A stretch of DNA of 64,000 nt from contig NC_087063.1 of assembly GCF_963678635.1 (NCBI RefSeq), forward strand, positions 33,120,599 through 33,184,598. Direction: 5' to 3'. The notes under the pieces are model-generated. The model was not told the DNA's origin. It did no database searches and saw only the letters and a list, made by a program, of their open reading frames with translations. A program made the position numbers and the translations under genes. Positions 48,115 through 59,735 of the stretch are shown here, piece after piece (positions within the stretch are counted from its first letter, which is position 1; every line of letters begins with the position of its first letter). Origin of the DNA: Symsagittifera roscoffensis. Taxonomy: Eukaryota; Xenacoelomorpha; Acoela; Convolutidae.

Positions 48115-48314
48115 NNNNNNNNNNNNNNNNNNNNNNNNNNNNNNNNNNNNNNNNNNNNNNNNNNNNNNNNNNNNNNNNNNNNNNNNNNNNNNNNNNNNNN
48201 NNNNNNNNNNNNNNNNNNNNNNNNNNNNNNNNNNNNNNNNNNNNNNNNNNNNNNNNNNNNNNNNNNNNNNNNNNNNNNNNNNNNNNNNNNNNNNNNNNNN
48301 NNNNNNNNNNNNNN
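48115..48314. other. Assembly gap (200 N)
   Basis: 200 unknown bases between the env-like and integrase regions of element B. Confidence 0.99.
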
Positions 48315-48689
48315 TTTTTTTTTTTTGAGTTAAAAAGTTCATATGTTACATCAGTGGAATTGTCAATAATTTGAAAAAGTCTTTTTTGGATTGGTTGTAA
48401 TTTTTTAGACTTTGCTTTTTGTAGTACAAAAGTTGGAATTAAGCCACAATTGTTCCAATTTTTAAATTTGTAGCTTGTGTGAATCGTGATTTCCTTTGGG
48501 AATGAATATTCTGTCTTTGTAATAGTTTTTTAGCTATTTTTTTGATAAATTTTCTTGTGTTTTTTCTTATCTCTGTTTAAAATCCATTCGGTATGTGTGC
48601 CCGAGGCTAATTTTAAAATTTGTGGGCGATGAAAATGATCTTCATCGTGTGTATGTAATGGTAGATTATAACACATTGATTCTTTTGTG

Positions 48690-49420
48690 GGTTGGCAATA
48701 GCCTTGTGCGTTTTTTGAAGAAATTGCTCTAAATTATTTTGGTTTTCGTGGCCTTCGATTAAAAACCATTTCATAAGGTGATAGTCCTAAGTTTGTTGTT
48801 ATTTGTGAAATATAAGCTAAGGGAATAATTTTACGTCTGGTGAACATTCAGTGTATTTTGTATCGTTTCCATTTATGAAACATCTGAGGTATTCTTGTAA
48901 TGAACGGTTCATTCCTTCGAATAAACCATTAGTTCAAGAAGCATGAGATGTTTGTGGCTTGTGTTTGATGTTATATAGATGGCATAATGTAATTGTTTCA
49001 TTATTAATGAACTCGGTGCCATTGTCTGTGACAAGTATTTCTGGTAATCCGAATTTCGCTATCTAGTGTTCATAAAGTATTGTATATCCATAATAGGCTT
49101 TACAATGAGGTACTGGGTTAAGTGCTACGTAGTGTCTAAATGCGTCAAATAAGAGCATTAGATATGAGTTTCCTTCCGAAGAGGATGATTTTGGTCCCTT
49201 TGTGTCGAATGATTTTTTGTGGTTAAAGTATGAACTTTGTCCTTTAAAAGCTTGTTTTTCTGCTTTTTGCGTTTGATGTGGGATGGTTTATTTAAATGGC
49301 ATGTTATGCAATCATTGCATAATACTTTAATTCAAAATGGTGCATTCATAAGAGTAAAAATTTTGGATGAAATTTGAGTACTTTTTGATCCTGCATTTCC
49401 TCAAAGGAATAAAAAATGTG
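48690..49420 (-). pseudogene. Element B integrase remnant
   Basis: Minus-strand pieces show a zinc-finger-like C-x-x-C-x-x-C/H stretch near 49310, a core piece with EFINNETITLCHLYNIKHKP (about 49020-48960), then NRSLQEYL and LSPYEMVFNRRP near the end. These are usual retroviral and Ty3/Gypsy integrase blocks, with the closing GLSPYE motif characteristic. Order after reverse transcriptase fits Ty3/Gypsy rather than Ty1/Copia. Broken. Confidence 0.7.
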
Positions 49421-50329
49421 AAATAATGCTAGGAGTATCAAACTTAATGGTAAACATGGTATTATTAATTCTGATGTTTTAATAGCTTTTAATTCTAAAA
49501 TGTTTGTGTTTTCTTTTATGGATGTTTTGTTGAATTTTCTAAAGTATCTTAGAAGTGTTTTGTTTCCTAGAATTGTAATATCTGCTTTTATGGATTTTGT
49601 TTCCTAAGTGTGCCAAGACTTTAATTGTCTAATGACTGGGTCAAGATTTTGGTATTTTTGTAGTAATTCGATTGTTTATTTCTCTGTATTTGGTTGAAAG
49701 ACTTTTTCAATTTCTAACTTTGAGAGAGGTATGTTATTGAGAGGGTCATGGAGGTTAAAAACTTGATTTATTGTGTATTTTGTATCGGTAACTGGAGATC
49801 CTGATGAATTTTTATTATCAGTTAAATTTTCTTTTTCTATTAAAGGGGAAAGATCTGTCCTGTACATTTTTTGTTTGAGTGGTTTTTGTATTGTGTAAAT
49901 TTTGATCCATGATGAATATGGTATTGGTTTAAATGTAGAGTTTCCTAAGAGGTCTACTTCATAATGATGATTTCGGCAATCTAAATATAATGGAAGTTAT
50001 TTATTTGTGTTTGATCAATATCAGTTTTTACAGCGTTTTTGCATTCTAGTCTTGGTGATTTTTTGTCTTTTGCAAGAAAAAACATAATATTTTGTGGTAT
50101 TTCTACTGTTGTTTTTCTTGTCAATAATTCATGTGGCGTGTTTCTACTGAGTGTGATAATATTTTGTGGTATTTCTACTGTTTTTTATCTTGTTAATAAT
50201 TCAGGTGATGTGTTTCTACTGAGTGTTCCTTCTGAGTGTGTCTGAGTGTGTTCTACTGAGTGCGTCGCACATGGCCTAAAATGGTTGATCTGGATTTGGA
50301 ATGTTTTTTGATATTTGTTCAGTGAGAAG
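49421..50329 (-). pseudogene. Element B pol, RNase H to integrase spacer, poorly preserved
   Basis: Expected place of RNase H and the integrase zinc domain. One 63-codon piece (49867-49676) is open, but no diagnostic motif was seen. A local direct repeat near 50080-50230 (ATATTTTGTGGTATTTCTAC twice) adds to the disorder. Confidence 0.4.
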
Positions 50330-51300
50330 AGTTTTTATTTCTTAAACTATTTTCTGATGTGCTGTCGACCATTCAAAATTATTTTGCGTTCTGAGAATGT
50401 TATAAAATGGTCTTAAAAATAGTTGCCTGATATAGACGTATTTATTTAAGAAATTGAGCATTCCAAGAAATTCGTGGATTTTCTTTTTGTTTGATGGAGT
50501 CTGAAGCTTTATGATTGCGTCTATGCGGGATTTTATTGGAGTGATCGTATTTCCTTTGATATTATGTCTAGGACATTTTACACGGGTGAGAAAAAAATGT
50601 GATTTATCCGGGCCTGCTTTTATGTTTTCTTTAAGTAGTATTTGATGATATTTTTCTAAGACATTAAACATTTCGTTTTTTGTCTGTGATTGCATGAAAA
50701 CATCGTCTAAATATGTTATGACATTTTTACTGAGACTGAGTGGTCAAAAAATTTTCCTCATAAATGCTGAGAATGCTGCTGGTCATATGGAAATTCCATA
50801 GAAAAGTCTATTAAATTCGTATTGTTGGTTTCCAATGACGAATTGCGTTAAGCGTCGTGATTGTTCATCTAGTGGCTTTTGATTGTTTGCACTCTTCATG
50901 TCAAGTCAGCTGTTCTGCAATAATTTCCGTTTAGCTTTGTGAGAATTACTTGATTTGGTTCTATAGGCCAATTACATTTAGAATCATCAAAGAGTGAATT
51001 GAGATATCTTGCGTCTAGTACGATTTTTAATGATTCTCTTTTGCAAAATAATAAGGGGATTTATGAATGTGTTTCCTTTTGGTTGTTCTTCTTTATTTAC
51101 TAGGGAATTAACTTCATATTGTTCTAGAACAACTAGTGATCTATTAATTTTTCCCTGCTAGTGAATTGGGACTTTACTTACTCGTTGCTTTTTGAAAATT
51201 TTGTCAGGTTTCAGAGGTAGATGTAATGTTGAATTTACTTTTCCAACATCAGATTTAGATGTGGCGCAAACCATTGGGTATTTTAGTAGCAGTTGGGCTG
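50330..51300 (-). pseudogene. Element B reverse transcriptase remnant (Ty3/Gypsy)
   Basis: The catalytic motif YLDDVF lies near 50720-50700. Downstream (50695-50342) come GPDKSHFFLTRVKCPRHNIK, LQTPSNKKKIHEFLGMLNFL and PFYNIL...FEW, the thumb and connection of Ty3/Gypsy polymerases. Upstream pieces fit the fingers. The enzyme copies the element's RNA into DNA. Broken more than once. Confidence 0.85.
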
Positions 51301-51514
51301 GTTGTTCAAATTCTTTTTGTGTAATCTGAGAATGGTGAAAATTGAACATTGTGAGTTTTTTTTTGTGGTTCCTTGGTGTATTTTGATATCTGGAATGTCG
51401 GTTTAAAATAAGGTGTTTTTGTAAAATAGTATGTGTTTTATTTGTTATCACTTATTATTTTATTAATTGATAATTCTTCATTAAAAATTGCTGATTGAAA
51501 TACATCTTATAATT

Positions 51515-52470
51515 TTAAATATTATTTACTCTATATGCTACTTCTAATGAGGAAGTGATTGTTGCATTTGTTTCGCAATAACCTAGAAGTCCTAGAGGTA
51601 AAGTTATTTTGTTTGGAGAATTATTGTATATATGTAGTGAAATGATATGTGAATTTGTGTTTTTCATGTATTTGATGGATGAGATTGTTACTCGGAAATT
51701 TTTGTGAATTTGTTTGAATTCGAGGACTGACATATACAGTCGTGGTTTGTTTTGTTTCATGTTATTTTGATGGAGTTGATTTACTGAAAAGTTATATACA
51801 TAATTTGCTAGTGGTTTCAGGTGTTTTCGTTCTTGGTTATATATAGGATAGAATTTTGAGAAAAATGGTGGTTGTTTATTTTGTCTTTGGAAAAATGTAA
51901 GTGATGAGTTTTTTAATTTTGTGTATTTATCTTTTATGTATGTTTTGCTAATTAATATATATAGTGATAAATGGTAATCCAATAATATTGTGTTCTATAT
52001 CTGTGATATGGAATGTTTGTTTGAAGGGTTTGCTTAGGAGTTTATTCTGTTCAATTGTTTGAGTGGGAATAAGGGATAGTTGGATTTTTCCAAAAATTAG
52101 TCAAACTTGATCCTTGTGCTGTAGCTAATTTGCTTGATGATTTTGAGGGTATTAATTTTGGATGTAAAGTTTGCATCTCGTTCCAAGTGGGAATCTTTAT
52201 TATATTTGATTCTGCTCTTCAGTCTATTAAAAAACCAGTTTCGAGGTCTGGTGATTGAATCTCTTTACTCTTTGGACTTTTTAAAAAAAAGTGGTTCTGT
52301 CCAAAATTTTTTTTTGAGTAGTTGTATTTTGTTTGATGCGTTTTGATATATACAGTTTGTGCTTGAACTTCCTTTAAGTTCTTGTTCAGTGTAGTCTGTT
52401 ATTTTTTGAATATTATTAGGATTTTGAAGAGTGTTATGATTATTTTGGTAATAATTATTCATTTTCAATC
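51515..52470 (-). pseudogene. Element B pol, region before reverse transcriptase
   Basis: A 155-codon piece (51982-51515) ends with IYNNSPNKITLPLGLLGYCE and AYRVNNI. Blocks like (N)xITLPxGxxGY...YxVN are found in the part of pol between protease and reverse transcriptase in some Ty3/Gypsy elements. The protease should lie near 52100-52470 but its active-site triad was not seen clearly. Broken. Confidence 0.5.
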
Positions 52471-52977
52471 TGAAGCATGTTTTTGAAAGCGTATTTTCTG
52501 TTTCGCTCTCATCGTCTGTTGATTCGCAAGCTACGTGATTTATATGTAATTCTGCGGTTTCTGTGTTATCAATACCAGGAGGGTCTGATTGATTTTCTTC
52601 AGTTGATTGTACTTGGTTAATTTGTCTTTGATGTTTAGATGTACTACTTCAATAGTTTTGTTGTGAATTCTGATATTGTGTTTTAATTCTGTGCGGTGAT
52701 TGAGAAAATTTGGCTAATTTGAATTTCTATTTTGAGAAACTTCACGTGATCTATTTTGATAATTATTAAAGTTTGATCTATAATAATTATAGTTGAATAG
52801 TTTCGTGATCTGTTTCTTTGGTATTGTCTGTTCCTACTGTTTGAATTGTTTCTGTATCTATTGTATGAGGAGATTCTAGAACAATCATTTGAATAATATC
52901 TGTTTCGAAGGTTTGAGCTTGGACCATTTCTGTCATAATTTGATTTAAAGCTTCTGTTTTTGTTTGATCTTGAATAA

Positions 52978-54590
52978 TTATTTCGATATTGATTGCTTCG
53001 ACTGTTTGATCGACGATATCAATTTTGTGAGAAATTTTGTGAATTTCTTTGTCTGGAGATCTTCCATGATGGTTATATATGTAGGGTGATTGTTGTCTAG
53101 AGGCATTATAGTTATCAGGAAGTGGTTTTCCTGAACTGTTGTTACTGTGAATGTTTTATTTAGTAGATTTTGGTCTTTTTTCAGGCATTGGTAAAATGAT
53201 TTATTTAGTTCTCTGTGTTTTTTGTGGTTTATTCTGATTATCTGGCTGTTTTTTTTTACATTCAGCAATGCTGTGTCCGTATCTACGGCATTAATTACAC
53301 CATTTTTTGAATGATGGTTTGCCTTCAAAGTTTGGATTCTTCTCGTAGATATTTAATAATTGAGTAATTTTTTCAGCTAGTTCAGTGTCAGATTCATGAA
53401 TATTATTTAAGTGTGAAGTCGTGGTTTGGATGTTATTCACATATTGTAATTTAAAATTTTCTGCATCTTTTAATTTCATAGTGATTTCAGCTTGTTCTAG
53501 TTTATCTACTAGTTTTCTGATGTCTATATTGGGTTCTCGTATTGAAGATGGATGTGAAGCTCTCTTTTTTTGCTACTTTTTGTAATTGCGGTGTTAGAGT
53601 CATCATTAACTTTTCTGTCATATTTCTATTCATATTATCACGTGTATTAAGGGAATATGCTTTTCTTACTAGTATTGCAATTCTTACTGCAAGTTGTTTG
53701 ATTGTTTCGCTGGGTAGTCTACGAATTTCATTGCATAAAACTCTTTGATGTTGTTTGTTTTTTTGCGGAGTAGAACATTTTTGAAAATTCTTGTGTGAAT
53801 CTTTTCGAGTCTGTTTTTATATCTATAGGTAAAACTTAAAACCATTTTTGAGCTGCGCCATCAAGTGTGGTTTGTATTAACGCTGTGCGTCTATGTATCC
53901 AAATTTGGTGAAGTGGTGTATTTATGGGTTCAGGTCCTATATTCAAAGTTAAATTCGCTGTGACTGCATTTAAATAATCTTCTACAGATTATTCAGGGTC
54001 TGTACCGGTGAATACCATCAATGGTTTGTTTGATGTTATTGATGATCCACCCATTAGGTATGGATTCATAATCATTTGGAGTGATTCTGCGGCATTTGGC
54101 ATTTGTAAAAGTTTGTAAGTTGACTTTTTGAGAGTTGTGTTGTTGTAAATAATAAGGTAGTGGGATTTCATTTTGCATTTGTGTTAGTTGATAACAATCT
54201 GTGTTAACTGGGTTTTGTATTTTTATGTTTTGATAAGGTTGTGTACTAGGTGGGTTTTGCGTTTGTAATGGTTGGTGAGTTTGTGTAGTAGCTAAGTTTT
54301 GTGGGAAGAAATTTGTATTTTGGGATGCTAGACTTGGTCGAGGTTGTTTTACACGGTATTCCTGTGTATATGGTGTATATTCACTGGATTTTGTGATTGA
54401 AAGTTATTATATGAGATTGGGTGATGTCTTGTTTGCCTTTGTTCGTTTCGTGTATATGGTTCAAAAAGATTTGGTTGATAAAATGGATCTGGTTGATCGA
54501 TGTTCCAATTATTGTGATGATGATTTGTGTAAAATCTTTGATTTTGATAATAACATTCCTCATCTTCTGAGTAATGTGGTTGATTCCTAG
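52978..54590 (-). pseudogene. Element B gag remnant (capsid and nucleocapsid)
   Basis: Blocks FTGTDPE near 54000 and WIHRRTALIQTTLDGAAQKW near 53900 resemble the retrotransposon gag capsid. Near 53310-53260 is a degenerate zinc knuckle with cysteines and histidine in CX2CX4HX4C order (RYGHSIAEC). The N-terminal part is rich in Tyr, Asn and Gln. It would form the particle and bind RNA. Broken several times. Confidence 0.65.
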
Positions 54591-54826
54591 TATAATAATG
54601 GTTTGCTATGTTTTTATTTTGCTATACAAACAGGATACTTTTTGCTACGATCTAGTGTGGCTCGTGGCTGATTGTTAGAGAAAGTGAGAAGTTATTTCTA
54701 TTTGACGTTTATTGCTTATTTATTGCTTATTTGATTATCTCAGAAGTTTTTTCTCCTTGACGTTTATTGCTAATTTGTTTGTCTTGACGTTGTTACTGGT
54801 CTAAATGTTTGATAGTCCATCTGTGA

Positions 54827-55345
54827 TTATTTTGGAATAACTGAAGGTTTCACTGTCGATTGTAAAGTTGTTTGTGGAAACACTGTGTTTTTATCTTTTG
54901 GAGTTGTAAGTGTTGGATGAATAGGAGAAATGCTTTGTTGTGCTGTTGTTGGCCTTGTTTCAACTATTTCTTCCTTTACGAATTTTGAAGGTTTTTGAAT
55001 ATCTTGTTGTGTAAGATTTCTTGTTTCATTTAAATTTTCTTGGTTAACAAATGTAGAATTTGAACTATTATTTCCTTCTCTATCGTTGAATATTGAAATA
55101 TAGTTTATAGGTGTTGCATCAATGGTAAGTGGGGTTATTCTAACATAATCTTTATAATTGGAAATTGTAGTGATTGCTTGAGTTGAGGTGTCAGTTGGTA
55201 AACTAATAAATGATGGATGAGACCATTCAGAGTCCCAAACATAATATGTTTCGTCTGCCAATATAGTTTCTTCGTCTGAGTTTTGTGATTGAAATTTTTT
55301 TTTTGCTATTGATATTAGGTCTAGATTATGAAAAAAAATAACCAA
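54827..55345 (-). pseudogene. Element B ORF upstream of gag, unknown function (second)
   Basis: 172 codons, rich in Thr, Ser, Asn and Ile, with several N-x-S/T sites (NNSSNST, NETRN, NLT) and a Pro/Thr-rich end. It has a close copy at 61394-61822. Such composition suits a secreted or surface-exposed segment, or simply a disordered one. No family recognised. It lies just before gag, where most Ty3/Gypsy elements have nothing. Confidence 0.45.
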
Positions 55346-55538
55346 CTATAAACCATGCAAGTATCTTTTTTAAATTGTTTTTAAAATTTTGTGATATATC
55401 GTTATGTGTGAGATTTTCACGGATGGTATTTAAAAATTTTGAGAAAATACCTATTTTTTATCTTACAGCTGTATGTCGGGATGTTTGAGTTGGTGAGTCA
55501 TCTTGTGTTTCTCTCAATTATAGTATGGATAGATAGCT

Positions 55539-55943
55539 TTAAATAACTGAGAATACATCCTTTGTGAATATGGAATTTGCTCTTTGTGAACTTTGGTGTT
55601 GTATATTTTTTATATAATCTCTAACAACTTTTGAGAATTCTGTATCTATATCATCTGTTTCTATTCGGCGTTTTTTGTGATTTAGTTTTGGTGATGCGAT
55701 TTCGATTGTGAATATACCATAATGTGATGTGATATTACATATATCTTTTAGGTAATAATCAAGGCTTTGTCGTTTTATTTGTACTTCAGGGAATTCTGGT
55801 TTACATGGGCTAATTCCTTTGTCAAATAACTTTACAATTAAGTTATGACAAAATTGTACTTGTCCTCGGGAGGGATCATTTTGTGGTTTTATGTAAAATG
55901 GGAGTATCGTGTTATCGTCGAAATTTTCGTTGTATTCGATCAT
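55539..55943 (-). pseudogene. Element B ORF upstream of gag, unknown function (first)
   Basis: 134 codons starting MIEYNENFDDN, with a mixed, folded-protein-like composition: CKPEFPEVQIKRQSLDYYLK, YGIFTIEIASPKLNHKKRR, then FSKVVRDYIKNI. It has a close copy at 62100-62432 in element C. No family recognised. Confidence 0.5.
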
Positions 55944-56897
55944 GTTTTATATTGTAAGACTGTTAGTGTGAAACATTCAATAAGTTTTATTGGTTGATTC
56001 CAATTCAATAGGCGTATTGGTTTGTTGATTTTTCTATTTTGCGTTTTACTTTTATTGATGATGGTGTTGTGGCTTCTGAGTCGAAGAAATATCTTTGGTC
56101 GTCGATCGGGTTATTTTTGTTTATGGAATCTTTTATTTCTTGAAATTCCTGTATTGTGTTTGTGTCTGATTCTGAGACTGCGTTTTTTTGTTTTGAAAAT
56201 TATTTTCTGATAACTTCATTTTGTTTTGTTATGATTGTCTTTTTTTGTGTTTGCCGTTCTGATTTTATATATCCTTTTGTTTGTCTCTGTGGTGTGATTA
56301 CAAGGTCGAATCTTTCGTTTTTAATTATACAATTATGTAATACGATTGTTTGTTTGTTACCTAGATTATCTCTTGACATGAGGTTTAGGATGATCTGTGC
56401 AATATTTCCTAAACTGTTAGTTCTTACGCGTTTTGTGTGTTTATCATATGTTGGGGCATAGGTTGTCGTGGTCTTACGGGTTGGGAGAGAGTAGTATATC
56501 GATTCGTGAGAATGATTTTTTAGTTTCTCGTAACTAAGTTCTAATTTAAGATAGGTTTACCTAGTCTTACTTAGGGGTTGTGATTTGTGATCAAGGGCTG
56601 GAAAATAGTAATTCAATCCACAAGGCTCAGGTATAATTAGAACGCCAGTAGATCGTTAGATACTATTTTATGACTTACTATATTTCAAGTGTTTTAGCCT
56701 GGGTCATCTAAGGGGAAGGAAATCAAGTGATTATGAGTAACCGAAGCTCTTCACTGTTTATCTTAATTAAAATCATTAATTCTTTCAAAAAATTCTATAA
56801 GTCCTGGGTCTTTGATAAGAGTTGGATAGTGAATCGACGTTTGAGGTCGTTAGACACTTTAAAAATGTAGGGGGGGGGGGTACAAAATTGTTCCGTT

Positions 56898-57032
56898 TGA
56901 TCCAAGGAAAGCCTTGATGATCAGAAAATAAAGAAATTTAAATTAAGTGACTTTCTAAAGATCCAAGGAAAGCCTTGATGACCTGTTTTTTATGTTAAAA
57001 TAATTTAAAAGAAAACAAGGATAAGCCTTGAT
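56898..57032 (-). repeat. Leader stem-loops with a repeated CAAGG...CCTTG motif
   Basis: CCAAGGAAAGCCTTGATGA occurs at 56902 and 56963, and CAAGGATAAGCCTTGATAA at 57016. Each can form a 5-bp stem with a 4- or 5-base loop. Repeated small hairpins in a retroelement leader could serve packaging or dimerisation; that is inference. Confidence 0.5.
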
Positions 57033-57341
57033 AACAGTTAATGAAAAGGTTTAAAAGTGAAAAGCTTAAGATTAAGGTTTAGATGATGTTAGCTTTGTGT
57101 AATTCGCTGTAATTTTTTAGGTGATGAAGCTGGGATGAAGAAATGATAAGAAAGATTATTAAAACTAACATTGATTTTTCGTTTTAACTAATTTTTGTTC
57201 AATAATTTATTTTATTCAAAATGTTTTAATTTACTGCAGATTTTTTTGGAGAGAACGACTTGTGTTGTTTTTATCAGTTGTTATTGTATAAAAAGTAGGT
57301 TTAGCACCATTAAGGAAGTTTACCGAAGGATTTCTTAAATT

Positions 57342-57668
57342 TTATGTCAGTAAAGGAAAATCTAAAATTACGGCGGAAAGGATTCTAAATACATAGGTTT
57401 CTTCCGGTTTCCTTTGTACTATCATGCAATGTATCGGTAGATTTCTTCCTAATCGTAGATCGCGCCTTGTCCTTGGTCTTCTCGCAAAACCTGGTATTTC
57501 TCGTTTTGTTTGGAAAATTGGCGGTGATCTATTGAGTCGGAGAAACTTTTCTAGTGATTTGTCTATTTCATGTAACATTTTTTTGCAATTTTGCAATTGT
57601 CTATTTCTAAAATCTATATTTTCTAAATCTAAGTTAGTTAAGGTCTTGTTCGAGACTTTCGGTCGCAC
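57342..57668 (-). pseudogene. Leader-proximal open reading of element B
   Basis: About 108 codons open from the primer-binding site onward, with protein-like wording (NLDLENIDFRNRQLQN, EIDKSLEKFLRLNR). The identical translation occurs in element C at 63814-63488. It has no ATG at its start, so it may be chance, an unspliced upstream exon, or part of a spliced message. Confidence 0.35.
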
Positions 57669-57670
57669 CA
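57647..57670 (-). promoter_or_regulatory. Element B primer-binding site
   Basis: Two bases after the LTR end, the minus strand reads TGGTGCGACCGAAAGTCTCG. Its complement, on the plus strand, ends in CGCACCA and carries a T-loop-like GTTCGAGAC, as a tRNA 3' end would. The tRNA type was not determined. The identical site is in element C. Confidence 0.7.
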
Positions 57671-57672
57671 GA

Positions 57673-58046
57673 TGAGTTATGTACGATTGACTGATTTTAT
57701 AGAGTAATTTCAGATAAAGTACACCGTCTGCTCGTCACGCTATTTTATTTTCGGCCGGATAGATTCGTGCAACTTCTTAGTCTAATACCAATCTTAATCT
57801 TACTCTTGTATCTTCTAGTCTCAATAGATCAAGTGTACACCGATTTATGCGAGTTAGTTTCCAGAAAGAGAACAACTGTATTCTAAGTTTAATTCAAATT
57901 GCTCTAGTGCTGAAACTACAAGTAGTTTCAGCACTTACAAATAAGTGTAATGTTAGTTATGGAATATGATTGGTTAGTTAAGAATGTTTTATAGAATTAG
58001 AGAATTATATTTATAACGAACTATAAATTCTAGTTTAGAATTGGTT
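57673..58046 (-). repeat. Element B 5' LTR, partial
   Basis: Matches 40325-40690 (differing at about 8% by eye), then stops at GGTTCCA 58046 where the 3' LTR goes on for a further 0.8 kb. Sequence to the right is unrelated. Confidence 0.8.
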
Positions 58047-58714
58047 CCAGATTGTTGTATCAGAAACAAGTACCAGTAGTTTTTGGCTGGTTTTGTGTAC
58101 ACCGCGCTTTTGGTTGGTTTATACTTCGGCTGGCTTATTTAATCTCGAATTGGGAGCAGTGATGATTAGAAATAGCCAGTCAGATAACTGCAAAGATTCG
58201 TACATACCCACAAACTGCTGCAGAGGGACTAGCTCTTTTTACCGGACCGATCTTTCGCCACATCGACCTTTTACCAGACCACAATGCAACAAAAATAAAA
58301 TTAGTGGAAGATTCGAAAAGGAAGCGGTTAGAACATACAAAACTTCGCTGAGAAACTGTGAAACTATTGACTTTAACCAGCGTCATTACACCTGTCAATC
58401 AAAATTGTTTACCGAGTCTGGTAAAAGCTCCATGTTATAATTTTTCTGATCAGAGGTCGGTCTGGTAAAAGGTCGGTCCCCTGATGCAGCATACAATTTG
58501 AAACCATTTCTTAAATTCGTTTTGCGTAAAAAGCAGTTTTTGAAACCAAGCTGAACGGTTTCCAAACATAACAGAAACAAGTAGCTGCAGCGCAAATATC
58601 TCATAATGGTCCAGCAATGATGATCTTTCGAAAAAAAATATATATTTTTTTCTTTTTTCAGATTTTCTTATAAAGTCATCTGCAAATTTTTCTCGTTCTT
58701 TCAGAATTCTTGGT
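58047..58714. other. No gene seen; contains a 17-bp perfect inverted repeat
   Basis: CGACCTTTTACCAGACC at 58264-58280 is the exact reverse complement of 58459-58475. A 115-codon plus-strand reading spans part of this but looks like a shadow of repeat DNA. Confidence 0.5.
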
Positions 58715-59735
58715 CGCACTGTCTTCGCCTTCGCCTGGAAAGTCGCGCCGTCTCCGTCTTGGTCTGAGAAGTCGCGCCGTTTCCCTTTTGATCTGAAAAG
58801 TCGCGCCGTCTCCGCCCTGATTGCAAGTCGGGTCGTCTCTGCCTTGGTCTGAAAAGTCACGCCGTCTCCGCCTTGGTCTGGAAAAAGGCACCGTCTCTGC
58901 CTTGGTCACAGGGATTTGATGGTTGGTCGCGCCGTCTCTGCGTTTGTCTGGAAAGTCGCGCCGTAACCGCCTTGGTCTGGAAAGTCGGGCCATCTCTGGT
59001 TTGGTCTGGAAAGTCGTGCCGTCTCCACTCTGAACGCGAAAGTCGGCGCTGTCTCCGCCTTTGTCTGGAACGTCGGGCCATCTCCGGTTTGGTCTGGAAA
59101 GTCGTGCCGTTTCCACTCTGAACGCAAAAAACGCGCCGCGATTACTACGGTTGCGAAGAATTGATTATTGGTTGCGCCGTCTCCGCCTCGGTCTGGAAAG
59201 TCGCACCTTCTCCCCGCGGTCGCAAAGTCTTGAAGTTGAAATTTTTGGTCGCGCTAACCAGGCCGATCGAGCTGTTGGTTTTTGAGTCGCGCCGTTTCCT
59301 GAGTCGCGCCCTATCCATCTTGGTCGCGAAAGCTCTGAAAGACTTTTTCTTAGTCGTGCCGTCTCCACGTTTTTCTGGAAAGTCGCGCCGTCTCCTTCTT
59401 GGTCTGGAAAGTCTTGAAATGGGTGAATTTGGTCACGCAGATCGCACCACGTCCTAATCCGCAAGGTCGCGCCGTATCCGCCTTGGTCGCAAAAGGTTCG
59501 CCTGAGTTTTTTGGTTGCGAAAGTCTGGAAATGGCAAATCTTGGTCGCAAAAGTCTGAACATACCAAAATGAGTCGCAATGCGAAAGTGGCGAAAGTCGC
59601 GACGGATCATCATGGTCGCGAAAGTCTGGAAACGCCAAGTTTTAGTCGCGAAAATCTGGACAGCCCTAATTTTGGACTGGAAAAACTGGACATGTCAAAA
59701 ATTTCGCGAAAGTCTGGACATGAGTCAGGGACTTC
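58715..59735. repeat. GC-rich minisatellite, 29-30-bp unit, more than 20 degenerate copies
   Basis: The unit reads like GTCGCGCCGTCTCCGCCTTG plus GTCTGGAAA. It is regular from 58740 to 59120 and more degenerate to 59735, where units become GTCGCGAAAGTCTGGA-like. The unit is full of CpG. Long open readings exist on both strands because the unit lacks stops; they are translations of a repeat, not evidence of genes. Confidence 0.9.

Larger units (their letters stand above)
40325..58046 (-). mobile_element. Element B: env-bearing Ty3/Gypsy fossil, nearly full length
   Basis: Read on the minus strand: partial 5' LTR (58046-57673), primer site, leader, two ORFs, gag, pol (reverse transcriptase with YLDD, integrase), env-like region, a long 3' ORF and a 3' LTR (41504-40325). 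Reverse transcriptase features place it in Ty3/Gypsy; the env gene and position suggest an errantivirus-like element. The stretches of the two LTRs that can be compared differ by about 8% by eye, so it is old or a recombinant. One assembly gap lies inside. All its genes are broken, most several times. Confidence 0.85.

Noticed and set aside
58676-59638. Long Arg-rich minus-strand readings as genes
   Set aside because: They are translations of the minisatellite, open in several frames because the unit has few stops.
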